This document shows, piece after piece, positions 28,069 to 37,075 of a stretch of 64,000 nt of DNA (position 1 is its first letter; each line of letters opens with the position of its first letter). This DNA is from Neotabrizicola shimadae (GTDB lineage: Bacteria; Pseudomonadota; Alphaproteobacteria; Rhodobacterales; Rhodobacteraceae), in the NCBI RefSeq assembly GCF_019623905.1, contig NZ_CP069370.1, positions 2,356,001 through 2,420,000 on the forward strand, read 5' to 3'. The notes under the pieces are model-generated. The model was not told the origin of the DNA and searched no databases. It was given only the letters and a program-made list of their open reading frames with translations. Both the position numbers and the translations under genes were made by a program.

Positions 28069-28806
28069 ATGATCGCGCCCTTGCCACCGAGTTCCGGATC
28101 GCGCCTGATCGCGATCGACCTTGCCCGCACGGCTGCGTTGACGGGCATGGCGATGTATCATTTCGTCTACGACCTGACGATGTTCGGCTGGCTTCCCGAA
28201 GGCACCGCCGTCACCGGGTTCTGGGCGCTGTTCGCCCGCGCCGTCGCCGGCAGCTTCATCTTTCTTGCGGGTGTCAGCCTTTGGCTGGCGCACGGGCGGG
28301 GCATACGCTGGCCTGCCTTTTGGCGGCGGTTCGCGAGAATCGCTGCGGGGGCGGCGGTCGTGACCGTGGGAACCTATTTCGCCTTTCCGCAGTATTTCGT
28401 GTTCTACGGCATCCTTCATTCCATCGCGGTGTCGTCGCTGATCGGCCTTGCGTTCTTGCGTCTTCCTGCGGGGATCACACTGGCGGCGGCAGTTGTGGCC
28501 TACTTCCTGCCTGACCTCTGGCGTTCCAGCGCGCTTGATGGTCCGCTCGCCTTCATCGGCCTTTTCGAGACGCGGCCGCTGACGGTGGACTTTCTGCCGA
28601 TCTTCCCGTGGCTGGCGCCGATGCTGTGCGGAGTCGCGGTTGGGCGGATAGCCGAGCGGCTCAACCTGTGGCCGCGTTTGGCCCCTCCCGACACGCTCTG
28701 GCTTCGGCGGCTATCGTGGCCGGGACGGCACAGCCTGGCGATCTACCTTGTACACCAGCCGGTTCTGATAGGGCTTGTCTGGGCGGGCACGTGGCTGCTG
28801 CGCTAG
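28069..28806 (+). CDS. DUF1624 (heparan N-acetyltransferase-like) membrane protein
   Basis: 245 residues, about seven membrane helices. The N-terminal RLIAIDLARTAALTGMAMYHFVYDL and the C-terminal LSWPGRHSLAIYLVHQPVL match the DUF1624 group, related to acyltransferase_3-type membrane acyltransferases. This suggests acyl transfer to an envelope molecule, but the substrate is unknown. Start at ATG 28069 behind AGGAAGGGCGCGAC. It begins 56 bp after aox and may be co-transcribed with it. Confidence 0.75.
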   Translation: MIAPLPPSSGSRLIAIDLARTAALTGMAMYHFVYDLTMFGWLPEGTAVTGFWALFARAVAGSFIFLAGVSLWLAHGRGIRWPAFWRRFARIAAGAAVVTVGTYFAFPQYFVFYGILHSIAVSSLIGLAFLRLPAGITLAAAVVAYFLPDLWRSSALDGPLAFIGLFETRPLTVDFLPIFPWLAPMLCGVAVGRIAERLNLWPRLAPPDTLWLRRLSWPGRHSLAIYLVHQPVLIGLVWAGTWLLR

Positions 28807-28855
28807 GCTGCAGCACCTTGGCGCATCTGTTGCTTCATCGTCTCGAGGCCAAATG

Positions 28856-28882
28856 AAAACGCCCGGCCGCGTGGGCCGGGCG
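28856..28882 (-). terminator. Intrinsic terminator of the PLP decarboxylase gene
   Basis: Minus-strand stem CGCCCGGCC/GGCCGGGCG (9 bp, 5-nt loop) followed by TTTTC, about 25 bp past the stop at 28906. A second small hairpin ATCCCGG/CCGGGAT lies between them. Confidence 0.85.
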
Positions 28883-28905
28883 CAAGGTCATCCCGGAAGC
28901 CGGGA

Positions 28906-30051
28906 TCAGAGCTTGAGCGACAGCACAGTGGCCAGCGTCAGCTCGTGGAAGCCGTTGAACCGGCTGTTCAGAACAATGGAATAGGCCCCGATGCCCTGCA
29001 CAGCCACGAAATCGCCCTCGGCGATATCTTCGGCCAACATGACGTCGCCGGGCAGCCGGTCAACCGAATCGCAGGTCGGGCCAAAGACGATGCGGGGCGC
29101 CTTCGCACCGGCTCGACGGTTGCCCTGTTCGTCCAGCACTTCGATCCGGTCGATGATACCGATCTGCGCCAGCTCGTTGTACAGGCCGTACACGCCATCC
29201 GTCAGGAAGACATGGTTGCCGTCCCGAACCGATTTGACGCGGGCCGACGAGGTGAAGGCATCGGCACACAGACCGCGGCCCGGCTCGCAGACCAGTGCGG
29301 GGCGTTCGGCGCCGAAGGCCTCGGTGGCGGTACGGTCAATCAAGTCAAAGATCGCTTCCAGCGCCGGGGCTTCATCGGACTTGCGGTGCGACGGGAAGCC
29401 GCCGCCCACGTTCAGCCGGGCGATACGCACGCCGGCGTCGCCGGAAATGACTGCTGCCGCGCGAATGTAGCTGCCCCAGGCTTCCGGGTCGGTGCATTGC
29501 GTGCCCGGATGGAACGTGATCGACGGGATGAAGCCCGCTTCGGCCACACGCTTCAGCAGGATCGTGGCGAGTTCCACGGTCGCCCCGAACTTGGCGCCGA
29601 AGTTGTAGGCCGCACCCCGCACCGGCAGCTTGAAGCGAACCGAGATTTCGCAGCCCTCGGCTGGCACCATCTCGATCAGTTTTTCCAGTTCCGAGGCCGA
29701 GTCGACCGACCAGGACTTCACGCCGCGATCCACTGCGAACGCGATCTCGGACCGCGAGCGGACCGGGTTGTTGTAGTGCATCGCCGCATCGGGGCAGAGC
29801 CGCCCGATCAGGTCGATCTCGAACGGCGAGGCCACGTCAAAGCCACGCACGCCGGCGGCGGCGAGGTTTATGATGACCTCCTCGCCGGGGTTGGACTTCA
29901 CCGCATAGGTTACAAGCCCCGGAAACCCGTCGATGAATCGCCGGGCGGTAGACTGCAGGACCGAGGGCGCGAAGAACAGCACGGGATTGTCCGGCTGCAT
30001 GACGCGCAGGTATTCGGTCGGGTTGGTCCAGATCGTCTTGGACAGTCCCAT
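28906..30051 (-). CDS. Type III PLP-dependent decarboxylase (ornithine decarboxylase-like)
   Basis: 381 residues with the alanine-racemase-fold barrel. The PLP lysine is K52 in TYAVKSNPGEE, the phosphate-binding glycine loop is in RLNVGGGFPSH, CEPGRGLCADA contacts PLP, and the catalytic cysteine is in FGPTCDSVDRL (C327). The eukaryotic-type ODC family decarboxylates ornithine to putrescine; some members use lysine or diaminobutyrate. Start at ATG 30051 with AAAGGA about 9 nt upstream. It is divergent from an Lrp-type regulator that is the obvious candidate to sense its amino-acid substrate. Confidence 0.88.
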   Translation of the reverse strand: MGLSKTIWTNPTEYLRVMQPDNPVLFFAPSVLQSTARRFIDGFPGLVTYAVKSNPGEEVIINLAAAGVRGFDVASPFEIDLIGRLCPDAAMHYNNPVRSRSEIAFAVDRGVKSWSVDSASELEKLIEMVPAEGCEISVRFKLPVRGAAYNFGAKFGATVELATILLKRVAEAGFIPSITFHPGTQCTDPEAWGSYIRAAAVISGDAGVRIARLNVGGGFPSHRKSDEAPALEAIFDLIDRTATEAFGAERPALVCEPGRGLCADAFTSSARVKSVRDGNHVFLTDGVYGLYNELAQIGIIDRIEVLDEQGNRRAGAKAPRIVFGPTCDSVDRLPGDVMLAEDIAEGDFVAVQGIGAYSIVLNSRFNGFHELTLATVLSLKL

Positions 30052-30261
30052 CGGCGTAATCCTTTCTGCCAACAAGACGGTGCCCTCCCCGTTGCCTGTC
30101 GGCTCGGGCACCTGCGTGGTTTTTGACAACCAGGCCAGGTGCGTATGAGCCGCCCTTTTCCTGCAACTGAGGATGCCGCATATGGGGCACATTTTCACCG
30201 ATCAAAAGTGTAGAAATGCGGCGATCCTTCGTTATAATGACGAAAACGTCGGGCATATTGT

Positions 30262-30693
30262 ATGGATGAACTCGATCGCAGCATCGTCGGGCTTCTTGGG
30301 GCGGATGCCCGCATGTCGGTGGCCACACTGGCGCGGCGACTGAAGGTTGCGCGGTCCACCATACAGGCCCGGCTCGAGCGGCTGGAAACCTCCGGCATCA
30401 TTGCCGGCTACACCATCAAGCTTGGCGAAGCGGCCCGCGAAGGCCGCTTGCGCGCGACAATTCTGGTGACAATCGAGCCCAGGTCACAGGGGGCAATCCT
30501 CGCCCGGCTGAAGTCCATCCCCGAGGTCGAGCGGGTCCACACCACCTCGGGCCGCTTTGATCTGCTGTTGCAGGTGGCCGCTCCGAACGCCACGCAACTG
30601 GACCGCGTGCTGGACGAGATCGGGGTTCTATCTGGGGTGAGAAGCTCGGAAAGCCTGATCCACCTGTCCACCCGCTTCGACCGCGCGGTCTAG
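30262..30693 (+). CDS. Lrp/AsnC family transcriptional regulator
   Basis: 143 residues. The N-terminal winged helix (MDELDRSIVGLLGADARMSVATLARR, KVARSTIQARLERLE) precedes a RAM amino-acid-sensing domain (about 65-140). A TATAAT (30233-30238) and a GACG-AAAA-CGTC dyad lie just upstream, fitting autoregulation. It is divergent from the PLP decarboxylase across 210 bp. The stop overlaps the convergent TetR gene by 4 bp. Confidence 0.9.
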   Translation: MDELDRSIVGLLGADARMSVATLARRLKVARSTIQARLERLETSGIIAGYTIKLGEAAREGRLRATILVTIEPRSQGAILARLKSIPEVERVHTTSGRFDLLLQVAAPNATQLDRVLDEIGVLSGVRSSESLIHLSTRFDRAV

Positions 30694-31337
30694 GGCGAAG
30701 GTGTTCCTGCGGCTCCATCCAGAAGCCGCCCGATCAGCCCGCAAATCATCGCCTCTCGCGCCTCTGGCGCCATGCCAAGCACCGGGAACATGCGGCCGGA
30801 AGACATGAGGTCAGCAAATCCGTGCGCCAAAGACCAGACGGCCGCGACCTCTTGCATACCGCAACCGGCCGCCGTGACCTGATCCACCAGATGCTGATAC
30901 GCCGCGCGTCCGGCAGCCTGCATCTCGGTGTTGGAGGGATCGGGCCTGTCGGAGCCGAACATGAGCCGAAACAGAGCGGGGCGTGCCGTCGCGAAGTCGA
31001 TGTAGCCCAGTCCCGCCGCCATGAGTTGCGAGCGCGGGTCAGCCGGGGCTTTTGCCTCGCGCGCGGCCTGAGTGGCAAGGAAGGTCCTGAAACCCTCGGC
31101 CGCCAGGGCCGTGAGCAGGCCGCGCGCATCGCCGAAGTGATGTGCCGGCGCGGCATGGCTGACGCCTGCGCGCCTGGCGACCTGACGAAGCGAAAAGGCT
31201 TCCATGCCACGCTCTGCAAGTTCGGCCTCTCCCGCTGCCAGCAATGCTGCGCGCAGGTCGCCGTGGTGGTAGGGCCGCTCGCCGGTTGGCGGAGGAACAA
31301 TTGGGGGCCGGGGAGAACAGGGATCGAAGCTGCTCAT
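30690..31337 (-). CDS. TetR/AcrR family regulator
   Basis: 215 residues. The helix-turn-helix reads AFSLRQVARRAGVSHAAPAHHFGDARGL (about 45-72). The C-terminal ligand domain resembles the WHG-type TetR_C group (LGYIDFATARPALFRLMFGSD). It is divergent from the ABA4-like gene at 31438, with a short palindrome between them, so it probably represses that pair and itself. The inducer is unknown. Confidence 0.88.
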   Translation of the reverse strand: MSSFDPCSPRPPIVPPPTGERPYHHGDLRAALLAAGEAELAERGMEAFSLRQVARRAGVSHAAPAHHFGDARGLLTALAAEGFRTFLATQAAREAKAPADPRSQLMAAGLGYIDFATARPALFRLMFGSDRPDPSNTEMQAAGRAAYQHLVDQVTAAGCGMQEVAAVWSLAHGFADLMSSGRMFPVLGMAPEAREAMICGLIGRLLDGAAGTPSP

Positions 31338-31412
31338 GCCGTCTCATCGCACGTCATCTTGTCGCTGTAAAGATTCCACTTGACGGATTCATGCTCTTCG
31401 CACATCAAATCC

Positions 31413-31423
31413 TGACACTGTCA
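31413..31423. promoter_or_regulatory. Palindrome TGACA-C-TGTCA, candidate TetR operator
   Basis: An 11-bp perfect dyad 15 bp before the ABA4-like start and 76 bp from the tetR start. TTGACG (31380-31385) spaced 17 bp from CATCAA could be the plus promoter, placing the dyad just downstream of its -10. Confidence 0.5.
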
Positions 31424-31437
31424 AGATCGGATGTGCG

Positions 31438-31881
31438 ATGTCCCCGGAAGCCCTTTTCTCACTCGCCAACAGTGCGGCCCTGCTGGGTTGGGCCGCGCTG
31501 TGCTTTTCGCCCCTTGCGCCCTATTCCGCCCTGCTTCTGGCCGGGCGAGTTATTCCCCTTGCACTGGCCACCCTGTACACGGGCCTCGTGTTGGCCTTCT
31601 GGTCGGGTGCGGAAGGTGGCTTTTCCACCTTGCCGGATGTGATGGCCCTGTTCGGGCAACCCGAGATCGCGCTGGCGGGTTGGGCGCACTACCTGGCCTT
31701 CGACCTGTTCGTTGGCGCCTGGGTGGCGAGGACGGCCCGATCCGAGGGTGTTCCCCATTACCTGACCCTCCCCTTGTTGCTTCTGACCTTCCTGTTCGGT
31801 CCGGCCGGGTTCCTGGCGACGCAGATTCTCCGCGCTTCCCGTGCCCCCTTCCCCGTCCTCCAGCCCAAAGGCCAGCCATGA
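31438..31881 (+). CDS. ABA4-like (DUF4281) membrane protein
   Basis: 147 residues, four membrane helices. The central AGWAHYLAFDLFVGAWVARTA, then LPLLLLTFLFGPAGFLATQI, are typical of the ABA4-like family. In plants ABA4 is needed for neoxanthin formation; bacterial members have no assigned role and usually no neoxanthin pathway. The stop overlaps the next ATG (ATGA), so it is translationally coupled to the membrane protein at 31878. Control by the divergent TetR gene is likely. Confidence 0.82.
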   Translation: MSPEALFSLANSAALLGWAALCFSPLAPYSALLLAGRVIPLALATLYTGLVLAFWSGAEGGFSTLPDVMALFGQPEIALAGWAHYLAFDLFVGAWVARTARSEGVPHYLTLPLLLLTFLFGPAGFLATQILRASRAPFPVLQPKGQP

Positions 31882-32690
31882 CCCCCGCCCTGACCCTTCC
31901 GGTCCGTCCTTCCTTGCGATCATGGGATGCGGCGCCCACTCTTGCTACCTTCGCGCTCCTTGTTGCGCTGATCGCAATACCGCTACTTACAGCTGCCGCC
32001 CTGGACCCCCGGAGTTTCCAGGGAGAAGGCATCTGGGTGAAGCCGCTCAAGTTCCACCTTGCCCTCACCGTGTACTTCGCAACGCTCGCGATCTTCGCCC
32101 GCTGGATGCCAACCCGCATGATGGAGACCCGCGGGTGGCGGATCTACCAGGCGGTGGTCATTGCCTGTACCCTGGGTGAGTTGCTCTGGATCGGCGGGGC
32201 AGCCGCACTTGGAACCGGATCGCACTTCAACCTTTCCGGGCCCGCTTGGGCCGCACTCTACCCGCTCATGGGGGTCTTGGCCGTCACCCTGACCTCGATG
32301 ACACTGGTCATGGGCTTGGCGATCTGGCGAAACACGGCCACTGGCCTGCCGAAGCCGGTTCACCTCTCGATGGCGCTGGGGCTTGTCCTGACCTTCGTCC
32401 TGACCGTGCTGGCTGCCGGTATCCTCGCTCAGGGGACCGGCCATCTGGTCGGAACGCCGGTCACTGGCGCCCGGCTGCCGCTTCTCGGCTGGTCGCGCGA
32501 AGTGGGCGACCTTCGCGCTCCGCATTTCCTGGCCACCCATGCGATGCATGTCTTGCCCTTGGCAGGTCTGGCCGCTCTCGCACTGCCGTCGCGGGCGCAG
32601 GTGCCGGCCGTCTTGGTCGCAGCCGCCGGCACTTGCGCTCTGGTGCTGTGGGCGCTCGCCACTTCGCTTGCCGGCCTGCCGCTCGTTTGA
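31878..32690 (+). CDS. Polytopic membrane protein of unknown function
   Basis: 270 residues with about seven membrane helices. Polar landmarks are [33 protein letters not shown] and [18 protein letters not shown]; the two conserved-looking histidines in HFLATHAMH could bind metal or heme. I do not recognise a named family with confidence. The ATG overlaps the ABA4-like stop, so the two proteins are made together and may act together. The valine tRNA synthetase gene begins 65 bp downstream. Confidence 0.75.
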   Translation: MTPALTLPVRPSLRSWDAAPTLATFALLVALIAIPLLTAAALDPRSFQGEGIWVKPLKFHLALTVYFATLAIFARWMPTRMMETRGWRIYQAVVIACTLGELLWIGGAAALGTGSHFNLSGPAWAALYPLMGVLAVTLTSMTLVMGLAIWRNTATGLPKPVHLSMALGLVLTFVLTVLAAGILAQGTGHLVGTPVTGARLPLLGWSREVGDLRAPHFLATHAMHVLPLAGLAALALPSRAQVPAVLVAAAGTCALVLWALATSLAGLPLV

Positions 32691-32755
32691 GCCCGAGGCG
32701 CTTCCCCTTGCCCCCCGCTCGCGCTAGAACCGCCGCGGATCAAGGGGAAGCCGCT

Positions 32756-35752
32756 ATGCCGATGGAAAAGACCTTTTCGCCCGCCGAGGCCGAGGCCCGC
32801 ATCTCCGCAGCCTGGGAAGCCGCCAACGCCTTCAGGGCTGGGGCGAACGCGAAACCGGGCGCCGAATCCTTCTCCATCATGATCCCGCCTCCCAACGTGA
32901 CCGGCTCGCTGCACATGGGTCACGCCTTCAACAACACCTTGCAGGACATCCTGATCCGCTGGCACCGGATGCGCGGCCACGACACGCTGTGGCAACCCGG
33001 CACCGACCATGCCGGCATCGCCACGCAGATGGTGGTTGAACGCGAACTGGCGCGCAGCCAGCAGCCGTCGCGGCGCGAGATGGGGCGGGAGGAGTTCCTT
33101 AAGAAGGTCTGGGAGTGGAAGGCGCAGTCTGGTGGCACGATCATCCGCCAGCTGAAGCGGCTTGGTGCCTCGTGCGACTGGTCACGGCTGGCCTTCACAA
33201 TGTCGGGGGCCCCCGGCGCGCCCAAGGGTGAAGACGGCAACTTCCATGACGCCGTGATCAAGGTCTTCGTCGATCTCTATGACAAGGGCCTGATCTACCG
33301 CGGCAAGCGGCTGGTGAACTGGGACCCGCATTTCGAGACGGCGATTTCCGATCTGGAGGTCGAGCAGGTCGAGGTTGCCGGCCACATGCACCATCTGCGC
33401 TACAAGCTGGCGGATGGCGTGTCCTACAAGCACCCGGTGGCCTTCGATGAAGAGGGCAAGCCGACCGAATGGGAGACCCGTGACTATCTGGTGGTCGCAA
33501 CCACCCGGCCCGAGACCATGCTGGGCGATACCGGCGTGGCCGTGAATCCGTCCGATTCGCGTTATGCCCTGCTTGTCGGCAAGGAGATCATCCTTCCGCT
33601 GGTCGGACGCCGTATTCCCATCGTGGCGGATGACTATGCCGACCCGACAAAGGGAACCGGCTGCGTGAAGATCACGCCGGCGCATGACTTCAATGACTGG
33701 GAGGTCGGACAGCGGACCGGCCTGCGCGTCGTGAACGTCATGGACAGCCAAGCTGCGATGTTCCTGGCCGAGAACGGCGATTTCCTGGAAGGTTCAGAAC
33801 CGACGCCCGAGTGCATGGCACTACACGGTCTGGACCGTTATGATGCGCGCAAGCAGATCCTGATCCTCGCCGAGAACGAGGGCTGGCTCGACCAGATCGT
33901 TCCAGAACGTCACCAAGTGCCACATGGCGACCGATCCAAGGTCGCCATCGAGCCCCTGCTGACCGACCAGTGGTTCGTCGATACCTCGAGGATCGTGGGC
34001 CCCGCGCTGGAGGCCGTCCGCAAAGGCGACACGGTGATCCTTCCGGAACGCGACCAGCGCGTGTATTTCCACTGGCTTGAGAACATTGAACCCTGGTGCA
34101 TCAGCCGACAGCTTTGGTGGGGCCATCAGATTCCGGTCTGGTACGGCCTGCCATTGGCTGAGCCTTCGTTCATGGACGACGAAGGCGACGGGGCGTTGGA
34201 TGCCGTCGAACTCGCCCGTTTCCTGGCTGACCTGCCTCAAGGACGTGACCCGCTGATCCGCTGCGCCGCTGGTTTCGAGGCAGTGGCAGAGAAATTCCGC
34301 GATGATCTCGCCATTCTGCCTCATCCTCTGGCCAACGCCCGCGTGGTCGAGGTCGCAGACCGCGACGCTGCGGAGGCGGCTCTGGCCGATGCCCTGGCCG
34401 AGTATGCGGTGGACCAGGATGCGACGAAGCTGGTTTACCCGGTCTGGCGCGACCCGGACGTTCTGGACACGTGGTTTTCTTCCGGCCTCTGGCCCATTGG
34501 CACGCTTGGCTGGCCGGAGCCCACGCCGGAGCTTAAGCGATACTTCCCGACATCGGTGCTGGTGACCGGTTTCGATATCATCTTCTTCTGGGTCGCCCGG
34601 ATGATGATGATGCAGCTTGCCGTGGTGGGCGAGGTGCCGTTCCGCACCGTCTATGTCCACGCCCTCGTCCGCGACGAGAAGGGCAAGAAGATGTCCAAGT
34701 CGCTCGGCAACGTGCTGGACCCGCTTGACCTGATCGACGAGTTCGGCGCCGACGCCGTGCGCTTCACGCTGACCGCGATGGCCGCGATGGGGCGCGACCT
34801 GAAGCTTTCGACCGCCCGTATCCAGGGCTATCGCAACTTCGGCACAAAACTCTGGAACGCCTGCCGCTTTGCCGAGATGAACGGTGTCTGGGACGGACAT
34901 GCCACGCAGGCCGAACCGCCGAAGCTCGAGGCGACAGTGAACCGCTGGATCATCGGTGAGACGGCACGCACCCGGGCCGAAGTGGATGCGGCCTTGGCCG
35001 AGTTCCGCTTCGATCAGGCGGCAGACGCGCTGTACAGGTTTGTCTGGGGCAAGGTCTGCGACTGGTATGTCGAATTCGCCAAGCCCCTCTTCGACGGGCC
35101 GCAGGCCGCCGAGACGCGGGCCACAATGGCCTGGGTCCTGGACCAGTGCATGATCCTTCTGCACCCGATGATGCCCTTCCTGACCGAAGATCTCTGGGCC
35201 ACCACCGGCGCCCGCGCCAAGATGCTGGTCCATACCGACTGGCCGACCTATGGCGAAGAACTGGTCGATGCCCCTTCGATGGACGAAATGCGGTGGGTGA
35301 CCGGCCTGATCGACGAGATCCGGTCGGCGCGGACGCAGATGCACGTTCCGGTGGGGCTGAAACTGGACATGCTGTCCTTGTCCATCGATGTAACCGCGCG
35401 CGCTGCGTGGGACAGGAACGAGGCGCTGATCAAGCGCCTTGCCCGGATCGACAGTCTGACCGAGGCCGCGGCTGCACCGAAAGGCGCCATCACCATTCCG
35501 GTCGAGGGAGCGACCTTTGCTCTGCCACTGGACGGCATCATCGACATCGCGGCCGAAAAAGCGCGTCTCGGCAAGGCTCTGGAAAAGCTGGCGAAGGAAA
35601 TCGGTGGGCTCAAGGGGCGGCTGAACAACCCCAGCTTCGTAGCATCGGCACCAGAAGAGGTCGTGGACGAGGCTCGCGCAAACCTGGAAGCCCGCGAGGA
35701 CGAATCTGCCAAGATCTCCGCAGCACTAGCCCGGTTGGCCGAAATCGGCTGA
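32756..35752 (+). CDS. valS: Valyl-tRNA synthetase
   Basis: 998 residues, class I. The HIGH motif is in [16 protein letters not shown] and the KMSKS motif in [16 protein letters not shown]. The editing domain contains [15 protein letters not shown], which clears Thr-tRNA-Val. The C-terminal coiled coil (about 930-995: [18 protein letters not shown]) is intact. An insertion after the SFMDDEGDG segment (about 475-560) is longer than in E. coli, as in other Alphaproteobacteria. AAGGGGAAG precedes ATG 32756. It ends 7 bp from the convergent dgkA. Confidence 0.97.
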   Translation: MPMEKTFSPAEAEARISAAWEAANAFRAGANAKPGAESFSIMIPPPNVTGSLHMGHAFNNTLQDILIRWHRMRGHDTLWQPGTDHAGIATQMVVERELARSQQPSRREMGREEFLKKVWEWKAQSGGTIIRQLKRLGASCDWSRLAFTMSGAPGAPKGEDGNFHDAVIKVFVDLYDKGLIYRGKRLVNWDPHFETAISDLEVEQVEVAGHMHHLRYKLADGVSYKHPVAFDEEGKPTEWETRDYLVVATTRPETMLGDTGVAVNPSDSRYALLVGKEIILPLVGRRIPIVADDYADPTKGTGCVKITPAHDFNDWEVGQRTGLRVVNVMDSQAAMFLAENGDFLEGSEPTPECMALHGLDRYDARKQILILAENEGWLDQIVPERHQVPHGDRSKVAIEPLLTDQWFVDTSRIVGPALEAVRKGDTVILPERDQRVYFHWLENIEPWCISRQLWWGHQIPVWYGLPLAEPSFMDDEGDGALDAVELARFLADLPQGRDPLIRCAAGFEAVAEKFRDDLAILPHPLANARVVEVADRDAAEAALADALAEYAVDQDATKLVYPVWRDPDVLDTWFSSGLWPIGTLGWPEPTPELKRYFPTSVLVTGFDIIFFWVARMMMMQLAVVGEVPFRTVYVHALVRDEKGKKMSKSLGNVLDPLDLIDEFGADAVRFTLTAMAAMGRDLKLSTARIQGYRNFGTKLWNACRFAEMNGVWDGHATQAEPPKLEATVNRWIIGETARTRAEVDAALAEFRFDQAADALYRFVWGKVCDWYVEFAKPLFDGPQAAETRATMAWVLDQCMILLHPMMPFLTEDLWATTGARAKMLVHTDWPTYGEELVDAPSMDEMRWVTGLIDEIRSARTQMHVPVGLKLDMLSLSIDVTARAAWDRNEALIKRLARIDSLTEAAAAPKGAITIPVEGATFALPLDGIIDIAAEKARLGKALEKLAKEIGGLKGRLNNPSFVASAPEEVVDEARANLEAREDESAKISAALARLAEIG

Positions 35753-35759
35753 GGCCGCT

Positions 35760-36110
35760 TCAGAACGTCGACCAGAGGAAAAGCGCACCCACGACCGCGG
35801 CGCCGATGCTGGACACCAGCACGGCGGCCGCCGCCATGTCCTTGAGGGCGCCAACCTCCGGATGCTGGTCGGGGTGAAGGTGATCGATCAGTGCCTCCAG
35901 CGCTGAGTTGAAGAGTTCAGCGGTGATCACGATGGCGATCGCAAGGACGACGACCGCCCACCAGAGGGCGGACGCCCGCAGGAGGACAAGCGCCAGCAAT
36001 GCGACGACGGCCACGGCGGACTGAACGCGCAGGCTGCGTTCCCGCCTCCAGGCCGTGGCTATTCCGGTAAGTGCGAAGGCAAGGCGTTGATGAAAGGGGC
36101 GGTTTTTCAT
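35760..36110 (-). CDS. dgkA: Diacylglycerol kinase, prokaryotic DgkA family
   Basis: 116 residues, three membrane helices. The family core AIVITAELFNSALEALIDH carries the active-site glutamates, with HPEVGALKDMAAAAVLVSS after it. It phosphorylates diacylglycerol (or undecaprenol in some bacteria) in the inner membrane. The start overlaps the end of the PAP2 gene (ATGA), coupling a lipid kinase to a lipid phosphatase. Confidence 0.93.
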   Translation of the reverse strand: MKNRPFHQRLAFALTGIATAWRRERSLRVQSAVAVVALLALVLLRASALWWAVVVLAIAIVITAELFNSALEALIDHLHPDQHPEVGALKDMAAAAVLVSSIGAAVVGALFLWSTF

Positions 36111-36958
36111 GACCTGCTTCCGCCGGTGGTTCGATCACGGGCCTCGACCAGGATCACTCCGACAAGAAGCCAGAAGATGCCGACAAGGTATCCCCCCAGC
36201 ACATCAGACGCGAAATGCACATTCAGCACAATGCGGCTCAGCCCGACCAGGGCCACAAGCAGAAGCGCCGCAAAGGCCACATGAAAGCGCGCCATCGGGT
36301 CGCCGATGCCGCGCCCGATCAGATAGGCGATGAACCCGTAAACGGCCATGACCACGGTGGCATGTCCACTTGGAAAGGCGGCCAAGGCCGCGACATCGTA
36401 CATAGGCTCGGGCCGCGGACGGCCGATCACCACCTTGCCCAGGGTTGTTGTGAGTTGCGCTCCGGAAAATACGGCCCAAAGCGCCAGGATCGGTGTCCGG
36501 TTTGGCAAGAGCAACAGAAAGCCGGATGATACGAGAAGCACGGCAAGGATGGCCGGCCCACCGGCGATGGCACTGATCCAGCGGAACCAGGTGAGTTCCG
36601 GCTCGCTCCGCAGTGGATCGACAATTGCGCTGATAGCTCCGTCGAAATCATCCAGCGCGCCGGAATCCAGCACGTCTTCTGTAAGTCCGCTGAACAAGAC
36701 CGCGGCATAGACTGCGGCGGCAACAAGCAGGGTGATCGGCAGGCCCCGAAACGTGTGCGGGTCCAATCTCCTGCGCAGGTGTCCAAGAAACCAACCCTCG
36801 CCATCGCCTGGTGGATCGGGGAAAACCTTGCCGTGTGCAGACCTTAACGCCCCAGCAAATCGACCCGCACGCGGTACGATCAGCCGGAACAGGAGAAGCG
36901 CGACAAGGTAAAGGCAAGCCGCAAAGAGGACGGCGCCAAGCACTCTCTCCCAGGGCAA
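36107..36958 (-). CDS. PAP2 superfamily lipid phosphatase
   Basis: 283 residues, about six membrane helices. The three phosphatase motifs are all present: KVVIGRPRP, FPSGHAT and SRIVLNVHFASD. They form the vanadium-haloperoxidase-like active site that removes phosphate from phosphatidic acid or undecaprenyl pyrophosphate. Which lipid is used is not clear. Translationally coupled to dgkA, suggesting a phosphatidate/diacylglycerol cycle. A cytoplasmic loop rich in Asp/Gly lies near residue 45. Confidence 0.9.
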   Translation of the reverse strand: MPWERVLGAVLFAACLYLVALLLFRLIVPRAGRFAGALRSAHGKVFPDPPGDGEGWFLGHLRRRLDPHTFRGLPITLLVAAAVYAAVLFSGLTEDVLDSGALDDFDGAISAIVDPLRSEPELTWFRWISAIAGGPAILAVLLVSSGFLLLLPNRTPILALWAVFSGAQLTTTLGKVVIGRPRPEPMYDVAALAAFPSGHATVVMAVYGFIAYLIGRGIGDPMARFHVAFAALLLVALVGLSRIVLNVHFASDVLGGYLVGIFWLLVGVILVEARDRTTGGSRS

Positions 36959-37037
36959 TGTCGTTCCTCCAGCTCAGAGCATACTACTATCGGAGCGAAG
37001 TACCCGAGGCTCAAGACCCTGCGACAGTGGAGGGGGC

Positions 37038-37065
37038 ATTGCCGGGCGAACGAGCGCCCGGCAAT
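37038..37065 (-). terminator. Hairpin after gcvP
   Basis: Perfect 11-bp stem ATTGCCGGGCG/CGCCCGGCAAT with a 6-nt loop, 10 bp past the gcvP stop. No U-run follows on the minus strand. Likely operon end. Confidence 0.6.
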
Positions 37066-37075
37066 ACCCATCGGG

